This document shows, in pieces, positions 8,466 through 19,000 of a stretch of DNA of 64,000 nucleotides. The stretch covers positions 186,001 to 250,000 of the forward strand of contig CAWARU010000002.1 of assembly GCA_963784575.1 (NCBI GenBank), given 5' to 3'. Position 1 is the stretch's first letter. Each line of letters starts with the position of its first letter. The position numbers were made by a program, and so were the translations under genes. The stretch is from CAWARU01 sp963784575 (lineage in GTDB: Bacteria; Pseudomonadota; Gammaproteobacteria; UBA6186; Azoamicaceae). The notes under the pieces are model-generated. The model saw nothing but the letters and a program-made list of their open reading frames with translations. It did not search any database and was not told the DNA's origin.

Positions 8466-9380
8466 TTATGAAAACTTCTTTCCTTTAGCACCATTGCCTA
8501 GTTTTGGTTTTTCTTTCCGGTGTTTTGAAGACGACGGCTTTTGATCTATTTTATATTGTATTGTCAATTGTGTTGCACTCGCACTGACCAGAGCTAGAGC
8601 CTTATCGGCATCCTTTTTAGTTTTTGCTGCCAACATTTCTCGAAGCTGCTTGATTTCAGCCTGAGCCGATTCTAGAGCATTACCCAAACGACCAGCTTTT
8701 TTGCTTGCTTCATCATAATCCACGCGAAGTTTCTGAATTGCTTGCTGCTCTATTTTCATTTTTTCCTGCTCTTCGAGACTCTTCTGATTCATACGTTTGA
8801 TGATCTGCATTAACGCCAAAAAGGAAGCAGGTGATGTATCGTGACATTTATCTGCCAAATACGTCGCTTCTCTTTGCATCTCCGATATCTCATCAGAACT
8901 TCTTGGTATGGCCTTTGGCATTGCATTCAGTGTATAGGAGGTGAAGAATCTTGAAACAGGGAACTGTAATTTCCTCTGATTTTCAGCATTGAGTTGAAGA
9001 TAGTGCTTGTAAAAGACCTCTAAGTGTAAATTTGATTGTTCTACCTGCGGTGCTTCTGCCTTTAGACCCTTTTCTCTTTGAACTTTTTCTAGAGTTATTT
9101 CTGTTTCGTCTTGCGTTGTTTCTGTTTCTGCTTCCTCATCCAAACCTAGGATTTTAGCTTGAGGCTCTTCATCCAAGTTGTCTTCTGGTATGATAATGCT
9201 AGGGAAGGAATCGGTTTTTCTGAAGTTTAGCAATTTATCATGGGAAAACAGCAAAGAGATGGCTTTCTGCTGTGCTTTTTGGTAATTTACACTGTCCTTT
9301 GTGATGAGGTCATAATAGTTGTAGGCTAAAGCCGGATAAAAAATAGGATATTCTGCATTGGATAACATCTCTGCCAGCAT
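8466..9380 (-). CDS. C-terminal part of the upstream ankyrin protein, displaced by a frameshift
   Basis: 304 residues from the first internal ATG. The same frame is open further upstream to about 9442 and reads sensibly there (IPLEKGLKNLWKTKQRNH), in parallel with the last part of the ankyrin frame. I infer one gene of about 1400 codons with a single-base loss near 9440-9446. This part contains an acidic stretch (residues about 60-100), a long coiled coil (about 175-260, EEQEKMKIEQQAIQKLR), and a basic tail ending GAKGKKFS with penultimate Phe. It could also be translated as a separate protein, but no good ribosome site was seen. Confidence 0.7.
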   Translation of the reverse strand: MLAEMLSNAEYPIFYPALAYNYYDLITKDSVNYQKAQQKAISLLFSHDKLLNFRKTDSFPSIIIPEDNLDEEPQAKILGLDEEAETETTQDETEITLEKVQREKGLKAEAPQVEQSNLHLEVFYKHYLQLNAENQRKLQFPVSRFFTSYTLNAMPKAIPRSSDEISEMQREATYLADKCHDTSPASFLALMQIIKRMNQKSLEEQEKMKIEQQAIQKLRVDYDEASKKAGRLGNALESAQAEIKQLREMLAAKTKKDADKALALVSASATQLTIQYKIDQKPSSSKHRKEKPKLGNGAKGKKFS

Positions 9381-12300
9381 GAAGAGGATATGATTTCTTT
9401 GCTTTGTCTTCCAAAGGTTTTTAAGTCCCTTCTCGAGAGGAATCTAGAGATCATATTTCTGTCACGAAGGAAAGATCTAACAGCCTTATCGTTCGAGAGA
9501 TCAAGTGATGTTAAAGCAAGTAACCTCAACTTTGTACAAAGCACGAGACAATGAATATAAGGTGCATCACTTACAGGCTCCGATTCCGCAAGTTGAGCCG
9601 CCCAATCCACTATTTTTTTAGCTTGTTTATTTGCGATTTCAAGAGTTGACGCTGCTACTTTATTGAGCAATGCCTTAACAGCTAGTTTGGACTGCTTCTG
9701 GATAGCAACATGCAGAGGCGTGTTTCCGTCATTATTTTGATTATCGATATCGGCATTATGATTCAAAAGCAATGTCACCATTTCTGCATTATCTTTGATT
9801 GCCGCTAGGTGGAGTGGCGTATTGCCGTTTTGGTTATGAGCATTGATAACGTGCTTGCCTCTCTCTTCTAGAAGAAGTGCATGAGTGAGTATTTTTATGA
9901 CAAGCTCTGTTCTGTTATGAAAAACTGCCTGATGGAGAATGGTACGCCCTTTATGAAATTTGAAATTTAAACCGATACCAAGCAGTAATAAATTCCGATC
10001 AACAGGCGTACTAGTTCCAGTTGTGGCGGCAGAATACATGTCCTCAATAATCGTATAGAGTTCGGCAGCCTCTTCTGCTTTTTTCTTATCAGCCTCTAAA
10101 ATCAAAGTGAGCGAACGTTTACGCGTCTCAATACTTCTGCTTACACCTAAGCTTCCGAGTATCTTGACGGCAATAAGATTATTGTTCTTTATGGCTATGT
10201 CTATAGGACGTATGCCTTCGGAATCCGCATGGTCCATGAATTCTTGGGCGTTTTTGGAGTGTACAATCAAAAACTCAATCATTCTTTCACTACCTGGACC
10301 TTTCTTGAGATATAAATGCAACAGATTTCTGCCCGCCTGATTTCGCTCATCAAGATCCGCTCCGTGTTCCATTAAAAAATGGATCACATCGTCGTTGCCT
10401 GCCATACCAGCCATGTGAAGAGGCGTATTGCCTTTGCTGTCCGCAACGTTTAGGAAGAACTGCGGTGGGGTTTTTTTGGCTTGTAATAAGGCATTATAAA
10501 TACGTTTTGTCATTTCTATGCCTGCACGTGCTGCAGCATGCATCAATGTTTCTCCAGTTAGATACTGAACTCCCTCTAGTTTTGCACCATGTTCTATCAA
10601 AAAATCCAGGATATTAGGTCTATTATACGCTATGGCGCAATACAAGGCAGAAGGCTCAGAATTAGGACTCCCATCTATATGAGACCGGTATTGCCCTGCA
10701 TTTGGTTTCTGCATCAACCATTGTATAATTTCTAAATTTCCAGTAACTGCTGCTAAAGCAATGAATGTTGAAAGTCCCTTTTCAAGTCTGCTATAGAGAT
10801 CATCTAAAATTTCTTTCTTGAGCGTCTTTACTGCATAACCTAAAAATTCATTTACAAACGAAATACCATCACCCTCATCTTTACATTTTTTTGTAAAATC
10901 ACTCACGATGTCTACTTCTTCTAGCAGCCATTTCATTACCAAACTATTATTTTTATCGCATATCAATTTGAATAATGAATGAACGGATTTATTTTGAAAA
11001 GAGGAGATTTCAAAATCTTGAACCTTGCTGCAGAGATGCTCTAACATTTCTTTATTGTCAGCCTTTAGTGCACAACTTAACACTTCATCCATGAACCAAA
11101 AAAGTTTGTCCTTTTCTTTTTTTATGCCTTCTACTATCTTTGTTTTTTCAAACAGCAACTTTGCTATCTGCATATTATTTTTTTCGGAGGCCCATTTTAA
11201 TAATGCATAAGGCTGTAGATTTTGAATAGAAGGGAGCAGATTATCTTCAATTCTACTCAGGAGATACTCTAATATAGCTTTCTTATCTGCCATTAATGAG
11301 TAAACTAATATCTCATCTATAAACCAGGATAACCATTTCTCTTGAGTTTTTAAGCCTTCCACCAGGGTGGTTTTTTCAAACATCCATTTAATGACCACCA
11401 TATTATCTCTTTCACAGGCCCATTTTAATAATGAATAAGGCGGCTGATGCGTGACCAGCATTTTATCCATTAAAGAAACGTCGCTGGCAAGGGTTTGATA
11501 AATTTGTTCAAAGTGATCTGTGCCCATTTTAACGTTGTGTTCTAAAAGCCATTTTAGCAATCTAAGAGGTATAGTAGTTTTTGCTGGATTAAAGCTTGGC
11601 AATTGACTGACGAAATTTTTATGGAAAGGCTCACGTAAACTGCCACAGCTCGCACGGCATGTTACTACTAGATAGTCCATCATTGTCAAATCCCATTGCT
11701 TCAGTGCCATTTCAAGGGGTGTTCTGGCCAAAAAAAGTCTGCCCGTGAAAGTTGATTTCAATTTATTAGAGGCTGCATTGAGACTGGTATTGTATTGCCT
11801 GGATGAATTTCTTGCCCTATCCAAAGCTAAAAGTCTTGACACATTTTCAATCTTTCCGCTCATCACTGCATAATGCAGCGGAGTTTTGCCGGATATCAGA
11901 GTCTTTGCATTCATATCAGCGCCATGCAGTATCAATAATTCCACCATTTCCGGTGACCCTTTTTGCAACACAACATGAAACGGAGTTTTTCTGTCTTTCA
12001 GCGTCATCGCATTTACATTCGCATTTTCTTTTAAGAGTTTTCTGATGACAGAGGGATTATTTATGGCTGCGGCAAGGTGGAGGGGAGTGACATGATTAAG
12101 TGTACGAGCATGGACATTTGCTTTGTTGTCAAGAAGAAGCAGTGCTATATTTTCTTGCAAAATTTTCTTAGTGATACTATTGCACATCATTCGTAGCACC
12201 AAGTGCAAGGGAGTTTGCAGCTTCTTATTTTTCGCATTGACATCCGCGCCTGCTTTTATTAAAATACTGCACAGTTCTAGATTTTCCTGAATAATGGCAA

Positions 12301-12619
12301 GATGCAGCGGCGAGTTTCCGGCATCATCGGTGACTAAAAGCGATGCGCCGCGGTGCAACAAAGCCTGCACCATGGGCAAACGATTACTCTTGATCCAGGA
12401 TGTTAGTAATGTATCGTAGAGAACCACCTCTCTCGTTTTAAAATATATATCAAGTTTATTACCTTCACTATATTTTTTTGTGTAGTATTTCCGGGCCTTA
12501 TCAACTTTACCAGTGTTGAATTTGGCGTTGATATTGCCATCCAATTGCTCGAGTGCTGCTTTTAGTTTTTCTTCTATTTCTTTATCAAGTTTATCAACAG
12601 TGCTACTGACGACTGACAT
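9326..12619 (-). CDS. Ankyrin-repeat protein, candidate effector (main part)
   Basis: 1097 residues. Canonical ankyrin repeats (GNSPLHLAIIQENLELCSIL, TPLHLAAAINNPSVIRKLL and similar) occupy residues about 70-270, 680-790 and 890-970. Between them, residues about 390-650 hold three degenerate repeats of roughly 90 residues with the pattern SLLKWAxExNNMxIxKxLFE followed by FxDEVLxxALxADxKEMLE. The ATG at 12619 lies within the end of the upstream FG-GAP gene, with GGAGGAG inside that gene as ribosome site, so the two are translationally coupled. The last residues of this frame (after about position 9446) look like out-of-frame sequence; the natural C-terminus is probably the reading frame at 8466-9442. 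Confidence 0.85.
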   Translation of the reverse strand: MSVVSSTVDKLDKEIEEKLKAALEQLDGNINAKFNTGKVDKARKYYTKKYSEGNKLDIYFKTREVVLYDTLLTSWIKSNRLPMVQALLHRGASLLVTDDAGNSPLHLAIIQENLELCSILIKAGADVNAKNKKLQTPLHLVLRMMCNSITKKILQENIALLLLDNKANVHARTLNHVTPLHLAAAINNPSVIRKLLKENANVNAMTLKDRKTPFHVVLQKGSPEMVELLILHGADMNAKTLISGKTPLHYAVMSGKIENVSRLLALDRARNSSRQYNTSLNAASNKLKSTFTGRLFLARTPLEMALKQWDLTMMDYLVVTCRASCGSLREPFHKNFVSQLPSFNPAKTTIPLRLLKWLLEHNVKMGTDHFEQIYQTLASDVSLMDKMLVTHQPPYSLLKWACERDNMVVIKWMFEKTTLVEGLKTQEKWLSWFIDEILVYSLMADKKAILEYLLSRIEDNLLPSIQNLQPYALLKWASEKNNMQIAKLLFEKTKIVEGIKKEKDKLFWFMDEVLSCALKADNKEMLEHLCSKVQDFEISSFQNKSVHSLFKLICDKNNSLVMKWLLEEVDIVSDFTKKCKDEGDGISFVNEFLGYAVKTLKKEILDDLYSRLEKGLSTFIALAAVTGNLEIIQWLMQKPNAGQYRSHIDGSPNSEPSALYCAIAYNRPNILDFLIEHGAKLEGVQYLTGETLMHAAARAGIEMTKRIYNALLQAKKTPPQFFLNVADSKGNTPLHMAGMAGNDDVIHFLMEHGADLDERNQAGRNLLHLYLKKGPGSERMIEFLIVHSKNAQEFMDHADSEGIRPIDIAIKNNNLIAVKILGSLGVSRSIETRKRSLTLILEADKKKAEEAAELYTIIEDMYSAATTGTSTPVDRNLLLLGIGLNFKFHKGRTILHQAVFHNRTELVIKILTHALLLEERGKHVINAHNQNGNTPLHLAAIKDNAEMVTLLLNHNADIDNQNNDGNTPLHVAIQKQSKLAVKALLNKVAASTLEIANKQAKKIVDWAAQLAESEPVSDAPYIHCLVLCTKLRLLALTSLDLSNDKAVRSFLRDRNMISRFLSRRDLKTFGRQSKEIISSSCWQRCYPMQNILFFIRL

Positions 12620-15600
12620 TTATTTCTCCTCCACCTGCAACTGGCACCACTGCACTAACAGCCGGTAGCTCTACTACCACTCTCACTTCGAACTGTGTAG
12701 CAACCGCATTTGCAATAGCCATTGCATTCTGTTCTATATCTTTAGGTTTAATTTCAGCTGCAACACAGCTATACCAATACTCAAAGGATCTACAGCTACG
12801 GTTCGTACTCACTTGTTTGCGAATTTGCTCTACCACCCTATCCAAAAATTGATCTCGCTTGATATCTGTATCTGTTGCAGCTTCTAAATTAATGCCTTCC
12901 TTCGCTAATTGCTTTATCAAATGCTCTATTGCTTTCAGGTATTCCGAACACTTTGCAGGACTGCGACAGCCCGTAAGATTGAGCGATTCAGATTTATTGA
13001 GCAACTTTTTAAGTAGAGGTTCAACCAAATTTTGATGGGCCAGAGGCAATTTTTCGCATTTTGTATCTGTTTTACCTCCCTCTGATTCCAAAGTCTTGAC
13101 CAAATTATGATGATTTATACAGGAAGATATCAGTTTTTTACCCATAAAAAGCAACAGACCTCCAAAAACGCCACCTAATATAGCATTTTGGGTGACAGTG
13201 CTTGTGCTGACCTCAGGATTTTGTACAGCTTCGCTCAGAGCTGTGAAATTTACCAATGCCCTACTTTCAGGTGTCGACATCCTTCCATCACTCACAGAAA
13301 TATTATAACCCGGTGCAACAGTGCCTTTATCTGCAATGAATTTCAAGGCGCCTGCAAATATTCTTTCCTGTAAAAATTGTGTGATCGTGGCATTAGGTTT
13401 AGCGTCGTCTTCAAAATGGCCATGTTGTACTGCTGAAGCAGTAAAAATTAAGTCGCCCGGCTCCGTTTCTTTGTCACTCGCACTCAAATCAGCAGGTGAA
13501 AGTATCACTTCCCTTCCTGATTCCACTCTCAAGCGATTCCTGGAAAGTATTGGAGGCGTGTCAAAATTAATATCGCAAATTTCTGCGGGGCTGGATAAAA
13601 TGCCGCTACTGACTGCAACATTAAAAAACGGCACTAAGGAACTACCGTCTGGTATGAATTGCACGGTGCGATCCTCAACATCTGCTTGCAAAAACTGCGT
13701 TATTGCAACACGTGGAGTATCGATAAATTCAAATTGACCATGCTGAATATTGCTCATGATGAATGTTAAATTCCGGCCCGGAACATTTAGGCATCTCGCA
13801 CTCAAGTTACCAGGTGTGATGAAGTATGCTTCACCTTGATTAATAATGAAGCGATTATTTACCAAAACGGGAATTTGATTGAAGCTCATCAATACAGGAA
13901 TTGGATCAGAACTCTTGCCGTGGTCTAGATCATTCACCATTACCGTATAGCTCGGGGCGTTCTCTGTTCCATCTTGGATGAATTGCACCAGCGATTGTTC
14001 AATGTCTGATTGAGTGAAGCGTGTGATTGCAACGCCGGGATAAGAAACATATTCAAATTGGCCAAATTCCAGATCACTCACTGTATAAATAATGTTGGAA
14101 TTTATTGTGACAGAAGGTGCCAGCAATGTTAAAAAATCAGTGGAGAGAACTACTGTTTGACCTTGATTTATTGTTAAATTATTTCTGACTATCAACGGAC
14201 CTGTGTAATTATAAGTAATGGCTGCAGGCAATGCAGGGTAAAATCCAGCAAAACTACCATCGCCTACAGTTACATTGAAGTTTGGTGCATAAATACTGCC
14301 ATCATGTACAAATTGGATTTGTCTTTGATTTACCTGCAGCTGTGTGAATCCATAAATTGCAATGCCTGAACGATTTACATATTCGAAGCGACCGTGTTGA
14401 ATACTGCTGATATTATAGACAAGCATGGGATTATGGTATGCGTTCTTGACGAATGTCGCATTCAGATTGACATTACTAAAAATAACTGTCTCTGAAGTAG
14501 AAATACTTACTTGGCTTGCAAGCAAATCGACAACTTCATCACCAAACAACAAGTAACCATACCTGTATTCGATTTGCGAAGATAAGGAGCCGGTGAGCTG
14601 GGATCCTTCTGGGCCAATAATGACATCATCGATCCCATCATGATTGAAATCTCCAGTTACGACAGAGATCACAGTATCTGAATAATAATTCCAAGGCAAC
14701 TTGATTCTAAAGATGTCATTCGTTCCCAAATTAGGAAACTTCAAACTAATATCGCCTATATCCGGTCTGCCGAACAATACTACAATATTCTGTTCACTAT
14801 TAAAATACATGGTATTATAAGTTTCTTCCCAGAAAAAAATATCATCAATTCCATCACCATTGAAATCTGCATGACAGAGTGGACTAATATTTGACTGTAA
14901 TGTACTCCAAGAACTGGAGGGTGCAAGAGTGATGGCAAAACCATTGCTGCCATTTAAAGTTGATAGATCTAGAGGTACCCTGAAATTGAAATGCGGCGCT
15001 CCAAATACCACATAAAGCTCTGAAGTGAAATAATAGTCGGGAACATCAATTGCGCTCTGACCAATAATAAGATCTGCTATGCCATCCCCATTAACATCCC
15101 CAGTGGAATAAACACGTGCTCCAAGCGGGACATTGGTGATTTCAAAGCCCTCATTGGCTTGTAACCTGGAATCTGATAAGCTTAAAATTCCTTGATTTCC
15201 AATCCCAACGCTACCAAAAACAATGGTGATCTTAATATTACCGCCAGAACCCATTCCCCCTACACTGAAATCAGTTATATTATCTTTATTTATATCGCCA
15301 ATTCCGCTCAGAAAATAGTATTCATTTGGAAAATCAGGCGTTGCAACAACTGTTTTAAAACCATCAAGACCTGTTAAACGAGTGACATTGAAGATAGCTT
15401 TACTTCCGATATCAATATTGCCAAATATCACATAGTTTGCATCGCCAGCATTTATACTGAAATCTGCAATCTTGTCGCCATTGACATCGCCTAATTTACT
15501 GACTGTCCAATAAAAATAATAATTGGTTGATTCATAGGGTTTAAAACCGGTTACTTGGAAACCAAAATTTTCTGTTTGTGTTGATACATTAAAAGCGCCC

Positions 15601-16070
15601 TGACTGCCAATGCCTTGTTTGCCAAAGATGATGACGTCAGATGCTAATCCAGAAGAAAGGATAGGTCCTCCAATGCGGAAATCATCTACACCATCCGCAT
15701 TAATATCCCCGATTCCTGTAATATCATAATAGAGGCTGCTGCTATTAAAATAATTGGAGATGACAAAGCCGTTTTCACCATTTAAAGTTCTTATATCAAA
15801 AAATCCATTACTTCCAATACCTTCGCCTCCAAAAATGACATAGGCAATAGGCATTCCCAGACTGACTTCATAACCGAAATCACAAGGCATTCCAATTGCA
15901 ATATCCTCTATTCTATCACCATTAATATCTCCCAAATTTTTCATGAAGATATTGTTATTAGGAGAAGCAAGACCAAAACTGTTCAAGTTTGGAAATCCCT
16001 CCAGGAATATACCATTGGATCGCTTTATACTAGTGATATCGATTGATAATGGAAATTGTGATCTTGGCAT
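12603..16070 (-). CDS. FG-GAP propeller plus cadherin-like repeat membrane protein (second of pair)
   Basis: About 1155 residues. The N-terminal half has seven FG-GAP blades, each with a DxNxDxxxD calcium loop (GDINGDRIEDIAIGMP through GDFNHDGIDDVIIGPE), enough for one closed seven-bladed propeller as in integrin alpha chains. Four cadherin-like/NG2-type repeats follow (residues about 510-900; each with HGxFE, AITxFxQ and FxxDG landmarks). A hydrophobic helix near residue 920 (AILGGVFGGLLLFMG) precedes a C-terminal domain of about 200 residues conserved only with the neighbouring paralog. No signal peptide is apparent. The ATG at 16070 is supported by AGGAG 7 nt upstream and by alignment with the paralog start MPRTQFP. 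Confidence 0.85.
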   Translation of the reverse strand: MPRSQFPLSIDITSIKRSNGIFLEGFPNLNSFGLASPNNNIFMKNLGDINGDRIEDIAIGMPCDFGYEVSLGMPIAYVIFGGEGIGSNGFFDIRTLNGENGFVISNYFNSSSLYYDITGIGDINADGVDDFRIGGPILSSGLASDVIIFGKQGIGSQGAFNVSTQTENFGFQVTGFKPYESTNYYFYWTVSKLGDVNGDKIADFSINAGDANYVIFGNIDIGSKAIFNVTRLTGLDGFKTVVATPDFPNEYYFLSGIGDINKDNITDFSVGGMGSGGNIKITIVFGSVGIGNQGILSLSDSRLQANEGFEITNVPLGARVYSTGDVNGDGIADLIIGQSAIDVPDYYFTSELYVVFGAPHFNFRVPLDLSTLNGSNGFAITLAPSSSWSTLQSNISPLCHADFNGDGIDDIFFWEETYNTMYFNSEQNIVVLFGRPDIGDISLKFPNLGTNDIFRIKLPWNYYSDTVISVVTGDFNHDGIDDVIIGPEGSQLTGSLSSQIEYRYGYLLFGDEVVDLLASQVSISTSETVIFSNVNLNATFVKNAYHNPMLVYNISSIQHGRFEYVNRSGIAIYGFTQLQVNQRQIQFVHDGSIYAPNFNVTVGDGSFAGFYPALPAAITYNYTGPLIVRNNLTINQGQTVVLSTDFLTLLAPSVTINSNIIYTVSDLEFGQFEYVSYPGVAITRFTQSDIEQSLVQFIQDGTENAPSYTVMVNDLDHGKSSDPIPVLMSFNQIPVLVNNRFIINQGEAYFITPGNLSARCLNVPGRNLTFIMSNIQHGQFEFIDTPRVAITQFLQADVEDRTVQFIPDGSSLVPFFNVAVSSGILSSPAEICDINFDTPPILSRNRLRVESGREVILSPADLSASDKETEPGDLIFTASAVQHGHFEDDAKPNATITQFLQERIFAGALKFIADKGTVAPGYNISVSDGRMSTPESRALVNFTALSEAVQNPEVSTSTVTQNAILGGVFGGLLLFMGKKLISSCINHHNLVKTLESEGGKTDTKCEKLPLAHQNLVEPLLKKLLNKSESLNLTGCRSPAKCSEYLKAIEHLIKQLAKEGINLEAATDTDIKRDQFLDRVVEQIRKQVSTNRSCRSFEYWYSCVAAEIKPKDIEQNAMAIANAVATQFEVRVVVELPAVSAVVPVAGGGEINVSRQ

Positions 16071-16080
16071 ATTGATACTC

Positions 16081-19000
16081 CTACCGTAATAAAACCATTT
16101 CAAGTGCAGCCGGTTGTAAATTAATGGCAGGGGCTGATTGAAATTCAATAACGGGTTCAGCGGAAACTACCCTGACCATCCCTTCGCGGAGGTAGCTCGT
16201 TAATATTGCCTTTGCAATCGTAGCGGCATGCCGCTCAATATCACCAGGCCTAATTTCTGCTGCCACAAAACTATAGAGATATTCTACGGAACAACAGCTG
16301 CGATTAGCCAGAAACTGCGTTCGAATTTGATCCACCACTCGATTTAAAAATTGTTCTAATTTCTCGGGTGTGTTTGTTATAGTTTGTAAATCAACACCTT
16401 CTTTTATCAATTCTCGTATTAAATTTTTTATGGCTTTCAGATACTTTGAAGTTTCAGAAAAGCTTCGATATCCAATAAAATTAGTCGTTGTAACTTTTTC
16501 GAATAGCTTTGTCAGCTGAGGATCAATCAAGTTTTCCGCGAACACGGGTAATTTTTTGGAACTTTCAGTGTCTTCTTTTCTATCTGCCTGTGTTTCTGCT
16601 TGTCTTTCTGCCTGCAAGACATCAGATTCAGTGCTAAAATTTTTACAGCGATTGATACACCTAGCAGCCATATAAAGGAACAGAGTTCCAAAAAACCCAC
16701 CTAAAGCAGCATCGCGTGCCACTGTGCTAGCGGCGGGCGCACCTTGAACCTCACTGCCCGCAGTGAAATTCACCAATGCGGGACAGAGAGGCGTCGATAA
16801 TTGACCATCACTGACAGAAATATTATAGCTTGGAGCAATGGGACCACCATCAGTAAAAAATGTCAGTGACCCATTCAGTACTCTTTGCTGAGAAAATTGA
16901 GTGATAGCCGCCCCTGGATCTATACTGTCTTCAAAATGGCCATGCAATACTGCGTCAGCGGTAAAAATCAGATCGCCTGCCGCGGTTTCTTTATCGCTTG
17001 CCGTCAAATCATCAGAGGAAAGGACCGCACTACTGCCTGCCCCTATCTTTAACTGATTCCGGGTGAGTATCGGTCGCGTATTAAAATGAATGAGGCAAGG
17101 TTCTGGATTTGTGTAAATTATTGAATTCATGACTGATACACTACAGCTTGGCGTGCGAGTGCTGCCGTCTGGTATGAATTGCACATTGCCTGCTTCTACC
17201 TGTGATTGCAAAAAATATGTAATTGCAACATTAGGGTGATCCATAAATTCAAATTGGCCATTTCGAATAGCGCTCATCTCAAAAGTCAAATCTTCGCTCA
17301 CTGCATCTGGATTCACTGCACTCAAATTTTCAGAAGTTAAGACGATGGCCTTACCTTGGTTGATGCGAAAGTTGTTATTTATTAAAACTGGTAATCGATT
17401 GAAGCTTACCACCACAGGAATCGGTTCAGTCTTAGCACCGCGATCTACGTCCTCTACGACGACAGTATAGCTTGGTACATTTGGAGTGCCATCTTGCACA
17501 AACAGCACCACTCTTTTATCTAGTTCAGATTGAGTAAAATTAGTGATCGTTGCACGTCTGTCAAAATTAAATTCAAATCGGCCGTATTGTATATCACTCA
17601 ACAAATATAGGATAGTGGCATTCTGGGTTGGAGGTGGCACCACCAAGGCTAAAAATTGCGGTGTAATAACTACAGTCTGCCCTTGATTGATTTCCAAAAT
17701 ATTTCTCACCATCCATGGGCCAGTGTAGGTATAGGTAATCTTCGCAGGCAGTGCCGGGTAAAATCCTGCAAATCCGCCATCGCCTACGGTTATATTGAAA
17801 GTGGGGGCAAGGTAGCTTCCATCGTGTACAAACAGGATTTGTCCTTGATTAACCTGCTGCTGTGTAAAGCTCTCAATCGCAATGTGTGGCTGATTGATAT
17901 ATTCGAAGCGACCGTGTTTAATGCCGCTGATATTGTAGACCAGCGCTGGATTATGGCTTAGATTCTTGACATAACTCGCATTAAGATTGTTGTTGCTGAA
18001 AATAACTGTTTGTGAGGTACTAATGTTCAATTGGTTTGTGATCAAATCAACGACCCGATCTCCAAAAAGCACATGTGCATGCAGAAATTCATTTGGCAAG
18101 GTATAATCTATTCCTAGATCGCCAAATATGACGTCATCGACCCCATCGAGATTGAAATCTCCCGTAGCGCTTGATAACATACCCAATATCCCAGAATCAG
18201 AATAAGGAAACTTTATTTGGAATATATCACTTTGGGTCAAATCTGGCACATCCAAAACGATGTTTTTGCCTATATCAGTTTTACCAAATAATACTATGAT
18301 ATGCAGCATTTCAAATATTGATTTTGGAATGGCGGCAATGAAAATATCATCGATGCCATCGCCATTGATATCAGCATGGCAAAGCGGGCTAATATTCGAC
18401 AAAAAATCGTAATAGGAGGGTGCATGGCTTACTGTGACGGTAAAACCATTGATGCCATTTAAAGTGGTTATGTCTAGTGTTCCATTAAAAGGAAAGTTTT
18501 TGGCTCCGAATACAACGTAAAAGTCTTGGCCAAAATTATTGTACGGAGCATCCACTGCACTACTCCCAATAATGAAATCCGATATACCATCGCCATTCAC
18601 ATCCCCGGCGGAATAAGCTTGATATCCATACCCATGATTGATAATGGTGAATCCATCCTGGTTTGCCAAAATTGGCGCTGTTAAGTTTAAATAGCCTTGA
18701 CTCCCAATACCGCTCTTACCGAATAAAATATTCAAATTGTTATTTTGCGTGCCTTGAACGAATCCTGAAATGGCCATGTCTGCCTTGCCATCCTGGTTAA
18801 TATCTCCAATAGGGGTGAGGATGAAATCATCGCCCTTATAACTGGACATAGGTAATATTGTTCTAAAGCCATCAGCACCGGTTAACAAGGATACGTTTAA
18901 TGCTGCCCCACTGCCAATGCTCGTTTTGCCAAATATCACATAGTTTGTTCTGGCGGCACTGATGCTAAAATCTTCAATTTTATCACCATTAACATCCCCA

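Noticed and set aside
16070..16148. Longer start for the second FG-GAP protein
   Set aside because: The paralog and the AGGAG site support the ATG at 16070; the extra residues come from the end of the upstream gene.
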